From: Bernardetia sp.
GTDB taxonomy: Bacteria > Bacteroidota > Bacteroidia > Cytophagales > Bernardetiaceae
NCBI GenBank assembly: GCA_020630575.1
Contig: JAHDBD010000006.1
Coordinates: 1-64,000, forward strand
Direction of reading: 5' to 3'
DNA: 64,000 nucleotides
Part shown: piece after piece, positions 50,336-59,197 of the stretch
How positions within the stretch are numbered: the first letter of the stretch is position 1
Layout of the letters: every line of letters begins with the position of its first letter
Position numbers and translations under genes: made by a program
The notes under the pieces: model-generated
Database searches by the model: none
What the model saw: the letters and a program-made list of their open reading frames with translations, nothing else
Told to the model about the DNA's origin: nothing

Positions 50336-50908
50336 ATGAGTAGATATATAACTGAACAGGAATCGAAAAATGCATTAAAAGAGTTTTATAAAAGAAACTT
50401 TTTAAACTATATGGGTTTTAAAATAATTGAATCTAATGTTATAAGTGGATGGTTTATGACAACTTGTGAAACAGTTGTTGGTGAAACCTTATCAGAGGTT
50501 ATGTTCGATATTCAAGATACTGAACGTGCTAAAGAATATTTAAATAATAAAGGTAAAAAAATAACAATTTACACAACATCAAATTTTATGGGTAATGTTG
50601 TTAAGTATGAAGGTAAATTGGTAGATTTCGGTTCTGAAAAGTATGCACAATACAATGATTCAAAATATGTGACGTTCATACCAAAAAGAAAAAGGAAAGA
50701 ATTAAAATTAAGAAAATCTTATAATCCATATTTAGTTATTGTTGAAGGGTGGAATCATATTGAGCCATTAGATACAATGGAAAGTGTTTCAGAAAATGTT
50801 AAAAGAAGTAAATATAAATCATTTGATGAAAGACATAGAACCGATTTTAATGAAGTTCTAAATAAGTATTTAAATGATAAGAATATATTAATGGATGTTA
50901 GAAATTAA
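50336..50908 (+). CDS. Hypothetical protein, 190 aa
   Basis: Not recognised. Basic and mixed alpha/beta. The segment TIYTTSNFMGNVVKYEGKLV is beta-rich and KRKRKELKLRKS is highly basic, hinting at nucleic-acid contact. Monocistronic between two cassettes. Confidence 0.7.
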   Translation: MSRYITEQESKNALKEFYKRNFLNYMGFKIIESNVISGWFMTTCETVVGETLSEVMFDIQDTERAKEYLNNKGKKITIYTTSNFMGNVVKYEGKLVDFGSEKYAQYNDSKYVTFIPKRKRKELKLRKSYNPYLVIVEGWNHIEPLDTMESVSENVKRSKYKSFDERHRTDFNEVLNKYLNDKNILMDVRN

Positions 50909-50913
50909 ATTTA

Positions 50914-51031
50914 AACTATAATTCCAATTATGAAATGTGAAGCTGACATTTTAGGGCGAGTTCCAACTAGCGTAAACAGTCGCAAATGATAATCGTTTTT
51001 AACGAAAAAGGGTCATAACCTTATTATAGTT
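50914..51031 (+). ncRNA. Candidate noncoding RNA closed by a 9-bp stem
   Basis: AACTATAAT (50914-50922) pairs perfectly with ATTATAGTT (51023-51031), enclosing 100 nt with further short pairings (for example GGTcataACC at 51011-51020). No ORF covers the interval, and the next cassette's terminator begins one base after the stem. An independent small RNA or a 3' UTR element are both possible. Confidence 0.5.
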
Positions 51032-51067
51032 GAAAATCTGATAAAATTTTATCAGATTTTCTTTTTT
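51032..51067 (+). terminator. Terminator of cassette 3
   Basis: 12-bp perfect stem (51032-51043 with 51050-51061), then CTTTTTTATAT. Confidence 0.9.
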
Positions 51068-51084
51068 ATATGGTTATAATAAGC

Positions 51085-51092
51085 TATATTTG
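51085..51092 (+). promoter_or_regulatory. Promoter box of cassette 3 (TATATTTG)
   Basis: Begins 24 nt after the terminator stem. Followed by TAAAGTAATTAAAA and ATG 51116. Confidence 0.7.
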
Positions 51093-51115
51093 TAAAGTAA
51101 TTAAAAACAGATATT

Positions 51116-51322
51116 ATGACTACAGTTAAAATAAATGGTTTAAAAGTTCAAGTTTTAGAAAACCATATTATTGTAAATGGGAACAAGTTAGATAAACCAT
51201 GTGAGAATGGTAATATATCAATAACTAACGGTAAAATTATGTATGGTGGTTTTACCTTAAAAGGTTCAGAGTGGGTTAAGAGTGAAGGAATTTTTAAAAA
51301 AATAATAAACATATTTTTCTAA
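51116..51322 (+). CDS. Hypothetical beta-rich protein, 68 aa
   Basis: Not recognised. Starts TTVKINGLKVQVLENHIIVN and reads like alternating short strands, possibly a beta-helix turn or coat-like fragment. Monocistronic. Confidence 0.7.
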   Translation: MTTVKINGLKVQVLENHIIVNGNKLDKPCENGNISITNGKIMYGGFTLKGSEWVKSEGIFKKIINIFF

Positions 51323-51353
51323 GGACATATTAACATAGTGTCTAGTATTTTTG

Positions 51354-51390
51354 GAGAAATTTGATAGAAATATCAAATTTCTCTTTTTTA
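51354..51390 (+). terminator. Terminator of cassette 4
   Basis: 13-bp perfect stem (51354-51366 with 51371-51383), GAAA loop, then a T run. Confidence 0.9.
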
Positions 51391-51406
51391 TATGGTTTAA
51401 ATAAAC

Positions 51407-51414
51407 TATATTTG
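51407..51414 (+). promoter_or_regulatory. Promoter box of cassette 4 (TATATTTG)
   Basis: Begins 24 nt after the terminator stem, upstream of the methyltransferase-helicase gene (ATG 51435). Confidence 0.7.
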
Positions 51415-51434
51415 TGGGGTAATTAATTAAGAAA

Positions 51435-54400
51435 ATGATTTATAATAAACCAACACAGGAAATACCACAAGATTCTAGAAAAGATATAAATTCAAAGATT
51501 TTACATCTTATAGAAACAGGAAACCTACAAGGATTAACAAGCTCAGATATATATGCTGCATTTACAGGTAAAGGTGGTTTGCATGGTCTTAGTTTCAATA
51601 ACTTTAATTCTTTCCACGATTACACCGAAGCAAAAAAAGATATAGAGTTTGGAGAATTCTTCACACCACACGATACGGCAAAAACAATTTCCGAATTATT
51701 ACATGTACAACCAAGTGATTTAGTTGCAGATTTAACATGCGGAAATGGTTCTTTCTTCAATTTCATGCCTACACAATCAAACATTTATGGATGTGAATTG
51801 AACAATAATAATGTGAGGGTTGCGAAGTTTCTATACCCTAATGCAAATATTGTTTGTTCTGATATTAGAGATTATAAACCTAATGTTAAGTTTGATAGTG
51901 TTTTACTGAATCCACCTTTTAATCTTAATTTTGATGGTATTAGTTCTCAAATGTATACATGCGTAAAGGCATTCGAAAATATGAAACCTTTAGCATTGAT
52001 GGCTTTAATTGTACCAAAGTCATTTCTTAATGATGAAATGGTTAATAAAAAGGATATTGAAGAAATGAACTCTATGTTTAATTTCATAGGTCAATATGAG
52101 CTTTCAAAAACAGAATTTAAACAGATGGGTGTTTCTAACTTTGAAACTAAAGTTATGTTTTTTCAAAAGAAATCCGAATTTGTTGATAATATAGACTTTG
52201 TGAATATTTTTTCTGATATAGATTATATAGATAATTTATTATCAAATGCGAGAGCTTTAAAGTCAACATTAAGGGCTAAGACCATGAGTGAAGTTTCTAC
52301 GGATAATCATGACTTTATATATAAGGTTAAAAAATATCTTTATGAGTTTAAAACACATAAAAATCTACAATATTATTCTTCTAAAGCTGATGCACTTTTA
52401 GAAAAATTCAACACTCAAAAAAAGCCCGAAAAAATGGAATGGAAAGAGTGGGATAAAATAAAGCTTACTGAAAATAAAGTTTTATCTGTTTTTAAAAGAG
52501 TTATGAAAAATGCATATATTGTAGAAAAAGATGTTGTTAGACTTGTTAAGCGTAGAGGTGATTTTAAAATAAAGTCTTATTCTACTAAAATGAGAAATCA
52601 AATTAATAAAAGAACTAAAACAACTATCTGTGATATTGATAGAATGATTTCTTTAAATAATGTATATGATGATTTCCTTTTAACATGTAAATCTTTAGGT
52701 TTAAACACGAATGAGCTACAAAAGGTCGTTTCTAAGAAACAAAAAAATTATTTGATACATAATGCATCAATAAAAAATTTAAATGCCTCTAATAGCGTTA
52801 AAACGTTTACTAATAAATTTAGATTTAAAGATGATAGAGGTACACACAAGTTACATGATATTCAAAAATTAGATATTTCAAAAGTTTTAACTAGAGATTA
52901 TACATTACTAAGTTGGGAGCAAGGTTTGGGTAAAACTATAGCGTTAATGTCTGTGACTAAGTTTTGGTTAAAAAATAATTTAGTTAAAAATGTATTTATT
53001 ACAGCACCTGCAATAGCTATGGATTTAACTTTAAAAGAAGCTCTTAAATTAAACAATATTAAATTTATCGAAATTAAAGATTCTAAGGAGTTAAAAAATA
53101 TTAAGGATGGTCAAGTAGTCATGATGACTTTGGGTCGTTTGAGTGGTTCTAAAAAAGAAGTTAAGCAATTTATTAAAAGTAAGAGTAATAAGGTTGGTTT
53201 AATTTTTGATGAATCTGATGAAATTACTAATTATGTGAGTAAAAGAACACGTGCGGTGTTAGATGCTTTTAGAAGATGTAGAAAAAAGTTACTAATGACG
53301 GGTACGGTTACTCGTAATAATGTAAGTGAAATTTATTCTAACTTAGAACTGATGTATAACAATTCTTACAATTTCATGTGTCATGTGGATAGTATCTATA
53401 GACAAGATAAGAAAACTAAAGATATCAAGAAATTTAATAATAAAAATAATCAAAAATCATTTGGTGCATTATATGGATTTGGTCTGTTTAAATCTTGTTT
53501 TGCTCCAAGTAAAGCAAGTGTTTTTGGTATTCAAAAAGATTTACAAGATATTTATAATGTTGGTGATTTAAAAAGAATCATAGAAAGAACTGTTATTACA
53601 AGAACTTTAGAAGAGGTTGCAGGTAAGAAAAAACAAAACCACACAATATACGTAAAACCAAACTCGGACGAGAAACTTTTACAAAACGAGATTTTAGAAA
53701 ATTTTCATCAAATTTGCTATACTTACTTTAAGTCTACAGGAAATGAGCGAAAAGAGTCGTATTTGAGGATTATTAGGATGATAAATCTTTTAATAAAATC
53801 TACATCTACACCACATCTTATGGATGAATGGATTGGTCAAGGTTTACCAACAAAATATAAAAAGGTAGTTGAAATGGTTAATGAAAGACCAAATGAACAA
53901 ATCTTAATAGGGTGTGTAGGTATACCTGCTACGAAATCATATTATGAGGAAATTAAACGAAACTTTCCGAACAGAAATGTTATTTATATTGATGGAACAG
54001 TTTCATTTAAAAGACGTAAAAAATTAGTTAGTGAATTCAATGAGTCTAATAATGATATTATTGTTGCAAATCAAGCTAGTTTAAAATCATCTGTTAATAT
54101 TCCCGAATGTAATACTGTTATTGTTACGGGATTACCTTGGAATGGTTCTAAGTTGAATCAGTTTACATCTAGAACAATAAGATTTAACTCAAAAAATATT
54201 ACAGATGTTTATTTACTTTGTTATTCAGAGTCAATAGAGTTAAATATTTTAAACTTAATTCTTAATAAAGAGAAAGTAAATAATTTCATTAAAACTACAG
54301 AAATAACCACAGATGAAGAAGTAAATGAAGATTATGGTGTAGATGCAAACATGTTAGGAAGCCTTTTATCGAAACATTATGATGAAGATGGTGGAATGCA

Positions 54401-54437
54401 ATTAAGTTGGGGTAATGAAAGTCAAAGAGTGGCGTAA
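51435..54437 (+). CDS. N6-adenine methyltransferase fused to an SF2 helicase
   Basis: 1000 residues, the largest plus-strand gene. N-terminus: SAM motif ADLTCGNGSF (98-107) and catalytic NPPF (159-162), the gamma/type-I-like adenine methyltransferase arrangement, preceded by an FGEFFTPHD element typical of type I M subunits. Linker about 260-470 is helical and basic. C-terminus: SF2 helicase with LSWEQGLGKT Walker A (about 491-500), FDESDE as motif II, LLMTGTVTRN as motif III, and QFTSRTIRF as motif VI. The combination recalls phage anti-restriction proteins such as P1 DarB and DISARM-like pairs in one chain. Role in anti-restriction, DNA modification or replication is inferred. It has its own promoter cassette. 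Confidence 0.8.
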   Translation: MIYNKPTQEIPQDSRKDINSKILHLIETGNLQGLTSSDIYAAFTGKGGLHGLSFNNFNSFHDYTEAKKDIEFGEFFTPHDTAKTISELLHVQPSDLVADLTCGNGSFFNFMPTQSNIYGCELNNNNVRVAKFLYPNANIVCSDIRDYKPNVKFDSVLLNPPFNLNFDGISSQMYTCVKAFENMKPLALMALIVPKSFLNDEMVNKKDIEEMNSMFNFIGQYELSKTEFKQMGVSNFETKVMFFQKKSEFVDNIDFVNIFSDIDYIDNLLSNARALKSTLRAKTMSEVSTDNHDFIYKVKKYLYEFKTHKNLQYYSSKADALLEKFNTQKKPEKMEWKEWDKIKLTENKVLSVFKRVMKNAYIVEKDVVRLVKRRGDFKIKSYSTKMRNQINKRTKTTICDIDRMISLNNVYDDFLLTCKSLGLNTNELQKVVSKKQKNYLIHNASIKNLNASNSVKTFTNKFRFKDDRGTHKLHDIQKLDISKVLTRDYTLLSWEQGLGKTIALMSVTKFWLKNNLVKNVFITAPAIAMDLTLKEALKLNNIKFIEIKDSKELKNIKDGQVVMMTLGRLSGSKKEVKQFIKSKSNKVGLIFDESDEITNYVSKRTRAVLDAFRRCRKKLLMTGTVTRNNVSEIYSNLELMYNNSYNFMCHVDSIYRQDKKTKDIKKFNNKNNQKSFGALYGFGLFKSCFAPSKASVFGIQKDLQDIYNVGDLKRIIERTVITRTLEEVAGKKKQNHTIYVKPNSDEKLLQNEILENFHQICYTYFKSTGNERKESYLRIIRMINLLIKSTSTPHLMDEWIGQGLPTKYKKVVEMVNERPNEQILIGCVGIPATKSYYEEIKRNFPNRNVIYIDGTVSFKRRKKLVSEFNESNNDIIVANQASLKSSVNIPECNTVIVTGLPWNGSKLNQFTSRTIRFNSKNITDVYLLCYSESIELNILNLILNKEKVNNFIKTTEITTDEEVNEDYGVDANMLGSLLSKHYDEDGGMQLSWGNESQRVA

Positions 54438-54459
54438 TTAATAATAAAACATATAGAAA

Positions 54460-54759
54460 ATGAACATAGAAGATTTAAGTTTTTCAAATATTGTGAATGT
54501 AGTTGATAATGATGTTGATGTAGGACGTGAATTTTTGATACAGGTTGCCAAAGAGAAGGAAATTGTATCAAAAAATATTTCAGAATTAGAAATAAAATTA
54601 CAGTCATTAAAAACAAGAGAAAGACAATTAAAGTCAGCATCATCAAGTGTTTTAAATCATCTAAAAATTAAAAATGATAATTTAATACTTTTGACTAAGG
54701 AAGATTTTGTAGTTGTCATCAAAAATGGTGACATATTCATAGAACGAAATGTTATGTAA
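54460..54759 (+). CDS. Coiled-coil-like protein, 99 aa
   Basis: Residues about 22-68 (EKEIVSKNISELEIKLQSLK and following) look like a two-stranded coiled coil, then a small beta-hairpin (FVVVIKNGDIFIERNVM). Not recognised. Followed by a long hairpin. Confidence 0.7.
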   Translation: MNIEDLSFSNIVNVVDNDVDVGREFLIQVAKEKEIVSKNISELEIKLQSLKTRERQLKSASSSVLNHLKIKNDNLILLTKEDFVVVIKNGDIFIERNVM

Positions 54760-54763
54760 CAAC

Positions 54764-54834
54764 AAAATTGTACGATAAACAATACAAAACTCAAAATATA
54801 TACGTTTTTTGCATTGTTTATCGTACAATTTTAT
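54764..54834 (+). terminator. Terminator with 20-bp stem whose right arm abuts a promoter
   Basis: 20-bp perfect inverted repeat (54764-54783 with 54813-54832), 29-nt loop. A TATATTTG box begins 3 nt after the right arm, so that arm covers the -33 region of the promoter. Confidence 0.8.
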
Positions 54835-54842
54835 TATATTTG
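54835..54842 (+). promoter_or_regulatory. Bacteroidota -7 box (TATATTTG)
   Basis: Exact match followed by TTGAGTAATTAAA and ATG 54866. Confidence 0.65.
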
Positions 54843-54865
54843 TTGAGTAATTAAATATTAAACCA

Positions 54866-55765
54866 ATGAACTTATTAGAAAAATTTGGAAGCGTAATTGT
54901 AAAAAATAATGATAGAATACCCAAAGAGGATATTGATTTCATTAAAAGTCTCGAAAAAGATTATTTAAAAACTTTATCAAATAATATATCAATATTAGAT
55001 ACTTTAAAACCATTATCTGAAATTTTTGAACATGTTAATCGTTATGATTCATATAATTATAATCCTAATGATTCAATAAATGTTGTTAAAGCTTACATTT
55101 CTAACCTACATTATCGTTACATACATGATATTACCAATTATATTAATTCAAAGTATAATATGGATATAAAAATAGACGAAATGCATGTTGTAGCTAGTTA
55201 TGAAGTTAAAATGCTTTACCAATCTAAACCAAAATATGTAGATTATCATGGACATAATAGATATCATTGGGATAAAATTGATGAACTGACTGTAAATTAT
55301 ATGGATGTAATGGATTTCATTTTCGATAGTATAGGTGGTCTTGATTTAAATGATTTCAAGATAAATGAATCAAAACAACATTTAAATGATATGTATTCTA
55401 ACGATTCTCATAGGAATCACTTCACTATTTCAAACAATGGTGTTTTAACATTACCATCATTTATAAATAATCCCGAACAACATTGGTCTTTTGATTCAAC
55501 TTCAAAAACATTAAACTCTTTAATAAATTTATTGGAATTAGTATATAAAGAATCAATATCTAATTTTAGTGAAAAACTTTCAAAAACTAGTTTGTTTGAG
55601 TTTTTTTGTGTCAATAGACCTTATTCGAAAAATATACAAAATATGTATGATAAGTATATGATAAATGATGATGTGGTTGAGTATTTAAAATATTTTAAAA
55701 ATGGAACTTTAAAAGTAAAATTCAATAATAAAAAATTAGCAAATAAATTTATAAATACATTCTAA
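54866..55765 (+). CDS. DUF4942-like protein
   Basis: 299 residues. The terminal YLKYFKNGTLKVKFNNKKLA (about 276-295) resembles the C-terminal signature of the DUF4942 family, where 'fKNGN.hl.F' precedes a helix. Members accompany methyltransferases in some plasmids and phages. The rest is helical with a conserved-looking middle (DYHGHNRYHWDKIDEL). Function unknown. It follows the methyltransferase-helicase by one gene. Its last base is the first of the next ATG. Confidence 0.6.
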   Translation: MNLLEKFGSVIVKNNDRIPKEDIDFIKSLEKDYLKTLSNNISILDTLKPLSEIFEHVNRYDSYNYNPNDSINVVKAYISNLHYRYIHDITNYINSKYNMDIKIDEMHVVASYEVKMLYQSKPKYVDYHGHNRYHWDKIDELTVNYMDVMDFIFDSIGGLDLNDFKINESKQHLNDMYSNDSHRNHFTISNNGVLTLPSFINNPEQHWSFDSTSKTLNSLINLLELVYKESISNFSEKLSKTSLFEFFCVNRPYSKNIQNMYDKYMINDDVVEYLKYFKNGTLKVKFNNKKLANKFINTF

Positions 55766-56043
55766 TGGTAAATAATTTAAATGAAAAGACAGAATTAGAG
55801 TTAATAACTATAGCTCAAACAGAACAATCTGATGAAATTGCAAATGCTGCAATGAAGTTATTAAAGAAAAAGTTTGATTATACTTATATGTTCTGTAATG
55901 ACTGTGATGGTGCTGTTGTAAAAGAATCACTTTGTTGTATGAATCAAAAGCCAAATTTTATATATAATGAAAAAACAGCATTAGAAATAAAAGATGATGG
56001 TAAGGAAATAATTAATGAATTGGAAAAATTATTAAATTTATAA
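55765..56043 (+). CDS. Small zinc-binding-type protein, 92 aa
   Basis: FCNDCDGAVVKESLCC has a CxxC pair and a CC pair nine residues later. The rest is helical and acidic. Not recognised. Confidence 0.7.
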   Translation: MVNNLNEKTELELITIAQTEQSDEIANAAMKLLKKKFDYTYMFCNDCDGAVVKESLCCMNQKPNFIYNEKTALEIKDDGKEIINELEKLLNL

Positions 56044-56044
56044 T

Positions 56045-56452
56045 ATGGATTCAAATAATAATAATTTTTATGAATGGTGTGGTAGAGTTTGTACAGAATT
56101 TAAGAAAGAGAATGGTGATACTTATATAGTCGCTGTATCATCCAATAATGAAAAATCTATAAGACTTGCAAATAGATTTCTTTACAATTATGAAATCTAT
56201 GTTAAACGTAAAGGTAATGTATATAAAGATTTAATTTTCAAATCACAAAATTTAGGATGTCAAGAGTATTTGAATTTTATTACCAAACAAGAATTGTATG
56301 AATCTCTTCACAACTTTTGGTGGAATCATAATCCTTTAAGGTTCTTTTCTAAGGGTTCAATTAATGGAGAGTTAAAAGAATTTATTGTAAATGAAATAAA
56401 GAATAGCACTTTTAAAATCCTAGGATGTGTGGATAAATTTAAAACAAGATAA
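56045..56452 (+). CDS. Hypothetical protein, 135 aa
   Basis: Not recognised. Aromatic-rich and basic, mixed alpha/beta. 1-2 nt from both neighbours. Confidence 0.7.
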   Translation: MDSNNNNFYEWCGRVCTEFKKENGDTYIVAVSSNNEKSIRLANRFLYNYEIYVKRKGNVYKDLIFKSQNLGCQEYLNFITKQELYESLHNFWWNHNPLRFFSKGSINGELKEFIVNEIKNSTFKILGCVDKFKTR

Positions 56453-56454
56453 AA

Positions 56455-57531
56455 ATGAAAGTAGTAAAATTTGATAAAATATTTCAATTTAGACATCTAG
56501 TAGAAACAATAAAACATTTAACTAGATATAAAGGAATGGACGAGAATAAAAATGTTATTTATGATGATACACCATTTCCAAAAGAAGTTGAACTTAATGG
56601 TAATATTAAACTTCATGGTGAAAATGTATCTGTTAGATATGATAATAGAGGTTTACGAACACAATCCAAAGAAGTTTTATTATCCAATGAAAAGGATTTA
56701 AAGTATTTTAATAAAATGGTAATGAGTAATTCTAACCTTTGGTTAAATGTTATAGAAAAGTTTAGAAAGCGTTTTAATATTAATTTTGAAACACATACTT
56801 TAATATTATATGGGGAATATGTGGGTCTTGGGGTTCAAAAGAAAGTTGCCATTTCTAATTTAGAAAATAAATCATTCTTTTTTATTAGTGCATGTATTTC
56901 ACCTATAGAGCGTGAAAATATGACAGAGCCACCAAAAGGAATTAGAACATGGTATGATGATTTAATATTACCTAGTGCAGATATATCCCATGTATGGGAT
57001 TCAGAATTTGGGAATATCCCAAACACCTATAGTATAAATAATTATAAAAAGTTTAAATTCACTTTTGATGTAAACGATTCAGACAATGCATTATCTGAAA
57101 TAAATAAACTTGTTGATGAAGTTGAGAAACAATGTCCTGTAGCTTTATCGTTAGGATTTGATGGTCTTGGTGAGGGTATTGTTTGGAGAACACGATATAA
57201 AGGTGTAAGATTATTGTGTAAAAGTAAAGGTGAAAAACACTCTTCTAGTAGAGATAGGTATGTTTCTAAAGCTGCTGATGTGGAAAGTGTTAAAAATTTC
57301 ATCGATATTACTGTAACAAAAAGTCGTTTAGAACAAGCTATGAATATTAATTTAGATGGTACAGAAAAAAATGACGGACAAATATTAGGTAAAATTTCAC
57401 CATGGATTAAAAAAGATATTTTAGAAGAAGAAGCTGATATTATGAAAGCTAGTGGTCTAACTATACAAATGTTATCCACACCAATATCTAAAAGAGTTGC
57501 TAAATTATATTTTGATAGAAAAATAAATTAA
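56455..57531 (+). CDS. RNA ligase, Rnl2-type (DRB0094/Rnl2 family)
   Basis: 358 residues. Motif I is IKLHGEN (Lys52 nucleophile, 'KxHGxN' as in Rnl2-type ligases). Motif III-like GEYVGLGVQKKVAISNLENK, motif IV EGIVWRT and motif V RLLCKSKGEKH follow. A helical C-terminal part of about 90 residues ends the protein. It could join nicked or broken RNA. It is the second RNA ligase in the window. Rnl1-type and Rnl2-type together also occur in T4. Confidence 0.85.
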   Translation: MKVVKFDKIFQFRHLVETIKHLTRYKGMDENKNVIYDDTPFPKEVELNGNIKLHGENVSVRYDNRGLRTQSKEVLLSNEKDLKYFNKMVMSNSNLWLNVIEKFRKRFNINFETHTLILYGEYVGLGVQKKVAISNLENKSFFFISACISPIERENMTEPPKGIRTWYDDLILPSADISHVWDSEFGNIPNTYSINNYKKFKFTFDVNDSDNALSEINKLVDEVEKQCPVALSLGFDGLGEGIVWRTRYKGVRLLCKSKGEKHSSSRDRYVSKAADVESVKNFIDITVTKSRLEQAMNINLDGTEKNDGQILGKISPWIKKDILEEEADIMKASGLTIQMLSTPISKRVAKLYFDRKIN

Positions 57532-57561
57532 TTTTTTCTTGTGGGTTAATTTTTATTTGAT

Positions 57562-57569
57562 TAGATTTG
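57562..57569 (+). promoter_or_regulatory. Bacteroidota -7 box (TAGATTTG)
   Basis: TAnnTTTG match followed by TGATGTAATTAAATAAA and ATG 57597. Confidence 0.65.
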
Positions 57570-57596
57570 TGATGTAATTAAATAAAAACATACAAG

Positions 57597-58043
57597 ATGA
57601 AAGATTTAAAAATTATTAAAGAGTTAACATTTGAAGATTATATTAATTCTGAATATCCTTTATTAATAACAGGTAATGATTTTGCTAATCAAATAAAACC
57701 AACACACAAATCTTGGTCAAAATATAATCCCGAAGTTTATATTGTTGAAGCGGATGCAAAATTAAATTATGGTTTGGATTTTAGAGTAATGTTGAGGTAT
57801 AAGGCTGATGGTTTAAACTTTTTAAAAGAAATTTCTTACACTAGTTCGTCATTAACATCATCGGGAATTAGAGAAGTTTACTCTACTGCATTCACCATTA
57901 AGGAAAAAAGAGAAGAAATGATTTTGGCTAATTTATTTAGTGAAGATGATTTTAAAACTATCATATTTAGAGATAATGTTTATGATGGTTGTGAAAAGAA
58001 TAGAAAAATTTTAAGAAAGAGAGTTTATTCTACTTTCTATTAA
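57597..58043 (+). CDS. Hypothetical protein, 148 aa
   Basis: Not recognised. Mixed alpha/beta with a Ser/Thr patch (YTSSSLTSSGIREVYST) and charged helical end. Own promoter; terminator overlaps its stop codon. Confidence 0.7.
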   Translation: MKDLKIIKELTFEDYINSEYPLLITGNDFANQIKPTHKSWSKYNPEVYIVEADAKLNYGLDFRVMLRYKADGLNFLKEISYTSSSLTSSGIREVYSTAFTIKEKREEMILANLFSEDDFKTIIFRDNVYDGCEKNRKILRKRVYSTFY

Positions 58044-58094
58044 AACAAAATAAAACATTCCACCATTTATTTGGTGGAATGTTTTATTTTGTTT
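58043..58094 (+). terminator. Very strong hairpin terminator
   Basis: 23-bp perfect stem (58043-58065 with 58072-58094), 6-nt loop. The next promoter box begins at its last base. Confidence 0.9.
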
Positions 58095-58101
58095 AAATTT
58101 G
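58094..58101 (+). promoter_or_regulatory. Bacteroidota -7 box (TAAATTTG)
   Basis: TAnnTTTG match 20 nt before ATG 58121. The upstream promoter region coincides with the terminator's right arm. Confidence 0.6.
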
Positions 58102-58120
58102 AAATATAAAACAAAACATT

Positions 58121-58276
58121 ATGAAAAAATTTTATTTAAAGTATATTCAAAAACATTTAGTTTATTTTATGAATAGTTGGGTTGGTGTTATTTTATCAAT
58201 AATAATAGTACTATACATTCTAAATAATATAGGAAAAATTATTTCATTTTTTCTAAAACCAATTTTAAATTTATAA
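58121..58276 (+). CDS. Single-span membrane protein, 51 aa
   Basis: Basic N-terminus followed by a hydrophobic helix (GVILSIIIVLYILNNIG) and a short tail. Has its own promoter. Not recognised. Confidence 0.65.
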   Translation: MKKFYLKYIQKHLVYFMNSWVGVILSIIIVLYILNNIGKIISFFLKPILNL

Positions 58277-58278
58277 AA

Positions 58279-58428
58279 ATGACTAAATCTGAGATTTTAA
58301 ACACAGCTATTAAATCGTGTGAGAAAGAAAACGAATTCCTTGATAGAGATAAGTTCAATGATATTCAAATATTGGATGTTATTTTTAAGTGCTTGGATAT
58401 AAAAGAAGAATTATTAACAAAAAAATAA
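58279..58428 (+). CDS. Hypothetical protein, 49 aa
   Basis: Sequence begins MTKSEILNTAIKSCEKENEF. Acidic, helical. Two nt after the membrane peptide and 14 nt before the next gene. Confidence 0.6.
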   Translation: MTKSEILNTAIKSCEKENEFLDRDKFNDIQILDVIFKCLDIKEELLTKK

Positions 58429-58442
58429 ACAAAATAAACAAA

Positions 58443-59072
58443 ATGAAATACATTATTAAACCACTACTAATAATACTATCTTACACTTATTCACTTACAA
58501 TATTATTACTATATTACATGATAGTTTTATGTTTTGCTTTAGTTAATTTTATATGGTCTTTTAATTTTAATAAGACTTTAATAAATTTAAAAGAAGAATG
58601 TATAGACCCAATAGTTGCAAGAACTACATATTTAACAAACAGGTTTAATATTGATGATGACTATCTTCACTTTTGGGGTTCTTATACATCATACAGATTA
58701 TGGAAAACACCTTTAATTTCTTTAAATAAAAGGTTATTTAAAGGTAAAGATATATGTCTACACAGAATTTATTATAATACCAAATTATCAAAATTAATTT
58801 TAATAACACTTTCAGATGATGATTCATATACTATTAAAAATTTCAACCCTGTAAAATGGAATAGAAATAATTGGAAAGTTGCAATATTAAATAAACATGA
58901 CATACTTTATGGATATACTGATGAATTTAAAGTATATAAGAGAGAAAATAAAGATGTATGTGATGAAATTGATGAAACACCTAAAAAATTTATATCGAAA
59001 ATATACGATTTTGATGAAAAAGATTTAGTTTCCATATCAACTGATGTTACTAGATACTTTAGGAACGAATAA
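58443..59072 (+). CDS. Membrane-anchored protein, 209 aa
   Basis: Start 58443 (MKYIIKPLLIILSYTYSLTI) chosen because the longer frame overlaps the 58279 gene. One or two membrane segments in residues 5-45, then a basic soluble domain of about 150 residues. Not recognised. Last plus-strand gene before the convergent junction. Confidence 0.7.
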   Translation: MKYIIKPLLIILSYTYSLTILLLYYMIVLCFALVNFIWSFNFNKTLINLKEECIDPIVARTTYLTNRFNIDDDYLHFWGSYTSYRLWKTPLISLNKRLFKGKDICLHRIYYNTKLSKLILITLSDDDSYTIKNFNPVKWNRNNWKVAILNKHDILYGYTDEFKVYKRENKDVCDEIDETPKKFISKIYDFDEKDLVSISTDVTRYFRNE

Positions 59073-59080
59073 CAAAAAAT

Positions 59081-59132
59081 AAACAAATAAAAATGAGAAA
59101 GAATTTAAATTCTTTCTCATTTTTATTTGTTT
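59081..59132. terminator. 52-nt perfect palindrome (bidirectional terminator)
   Basis: Left arm 59081-59106, right arm 59107-59132, 26 bp with no loop. Lies directly downstream of the last plus-strand gene. Confidence 0.85.
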
Positions 59133-59197
59133 TAAGAGACTTAAAACAATATTTGATGGTAGAGTATCATTTTATTCTTAAAGTCTCTTAAAACAAA
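59126..59197. other. Inverted repeat linking the two palindromes
   Basis: 17-bp perfect arms at 59126-59142 and 59181-59197 around 38 nt. Each arm shares about 7 nt with an adjacent palindrome, so pairings compete. Confidence 0.7.
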
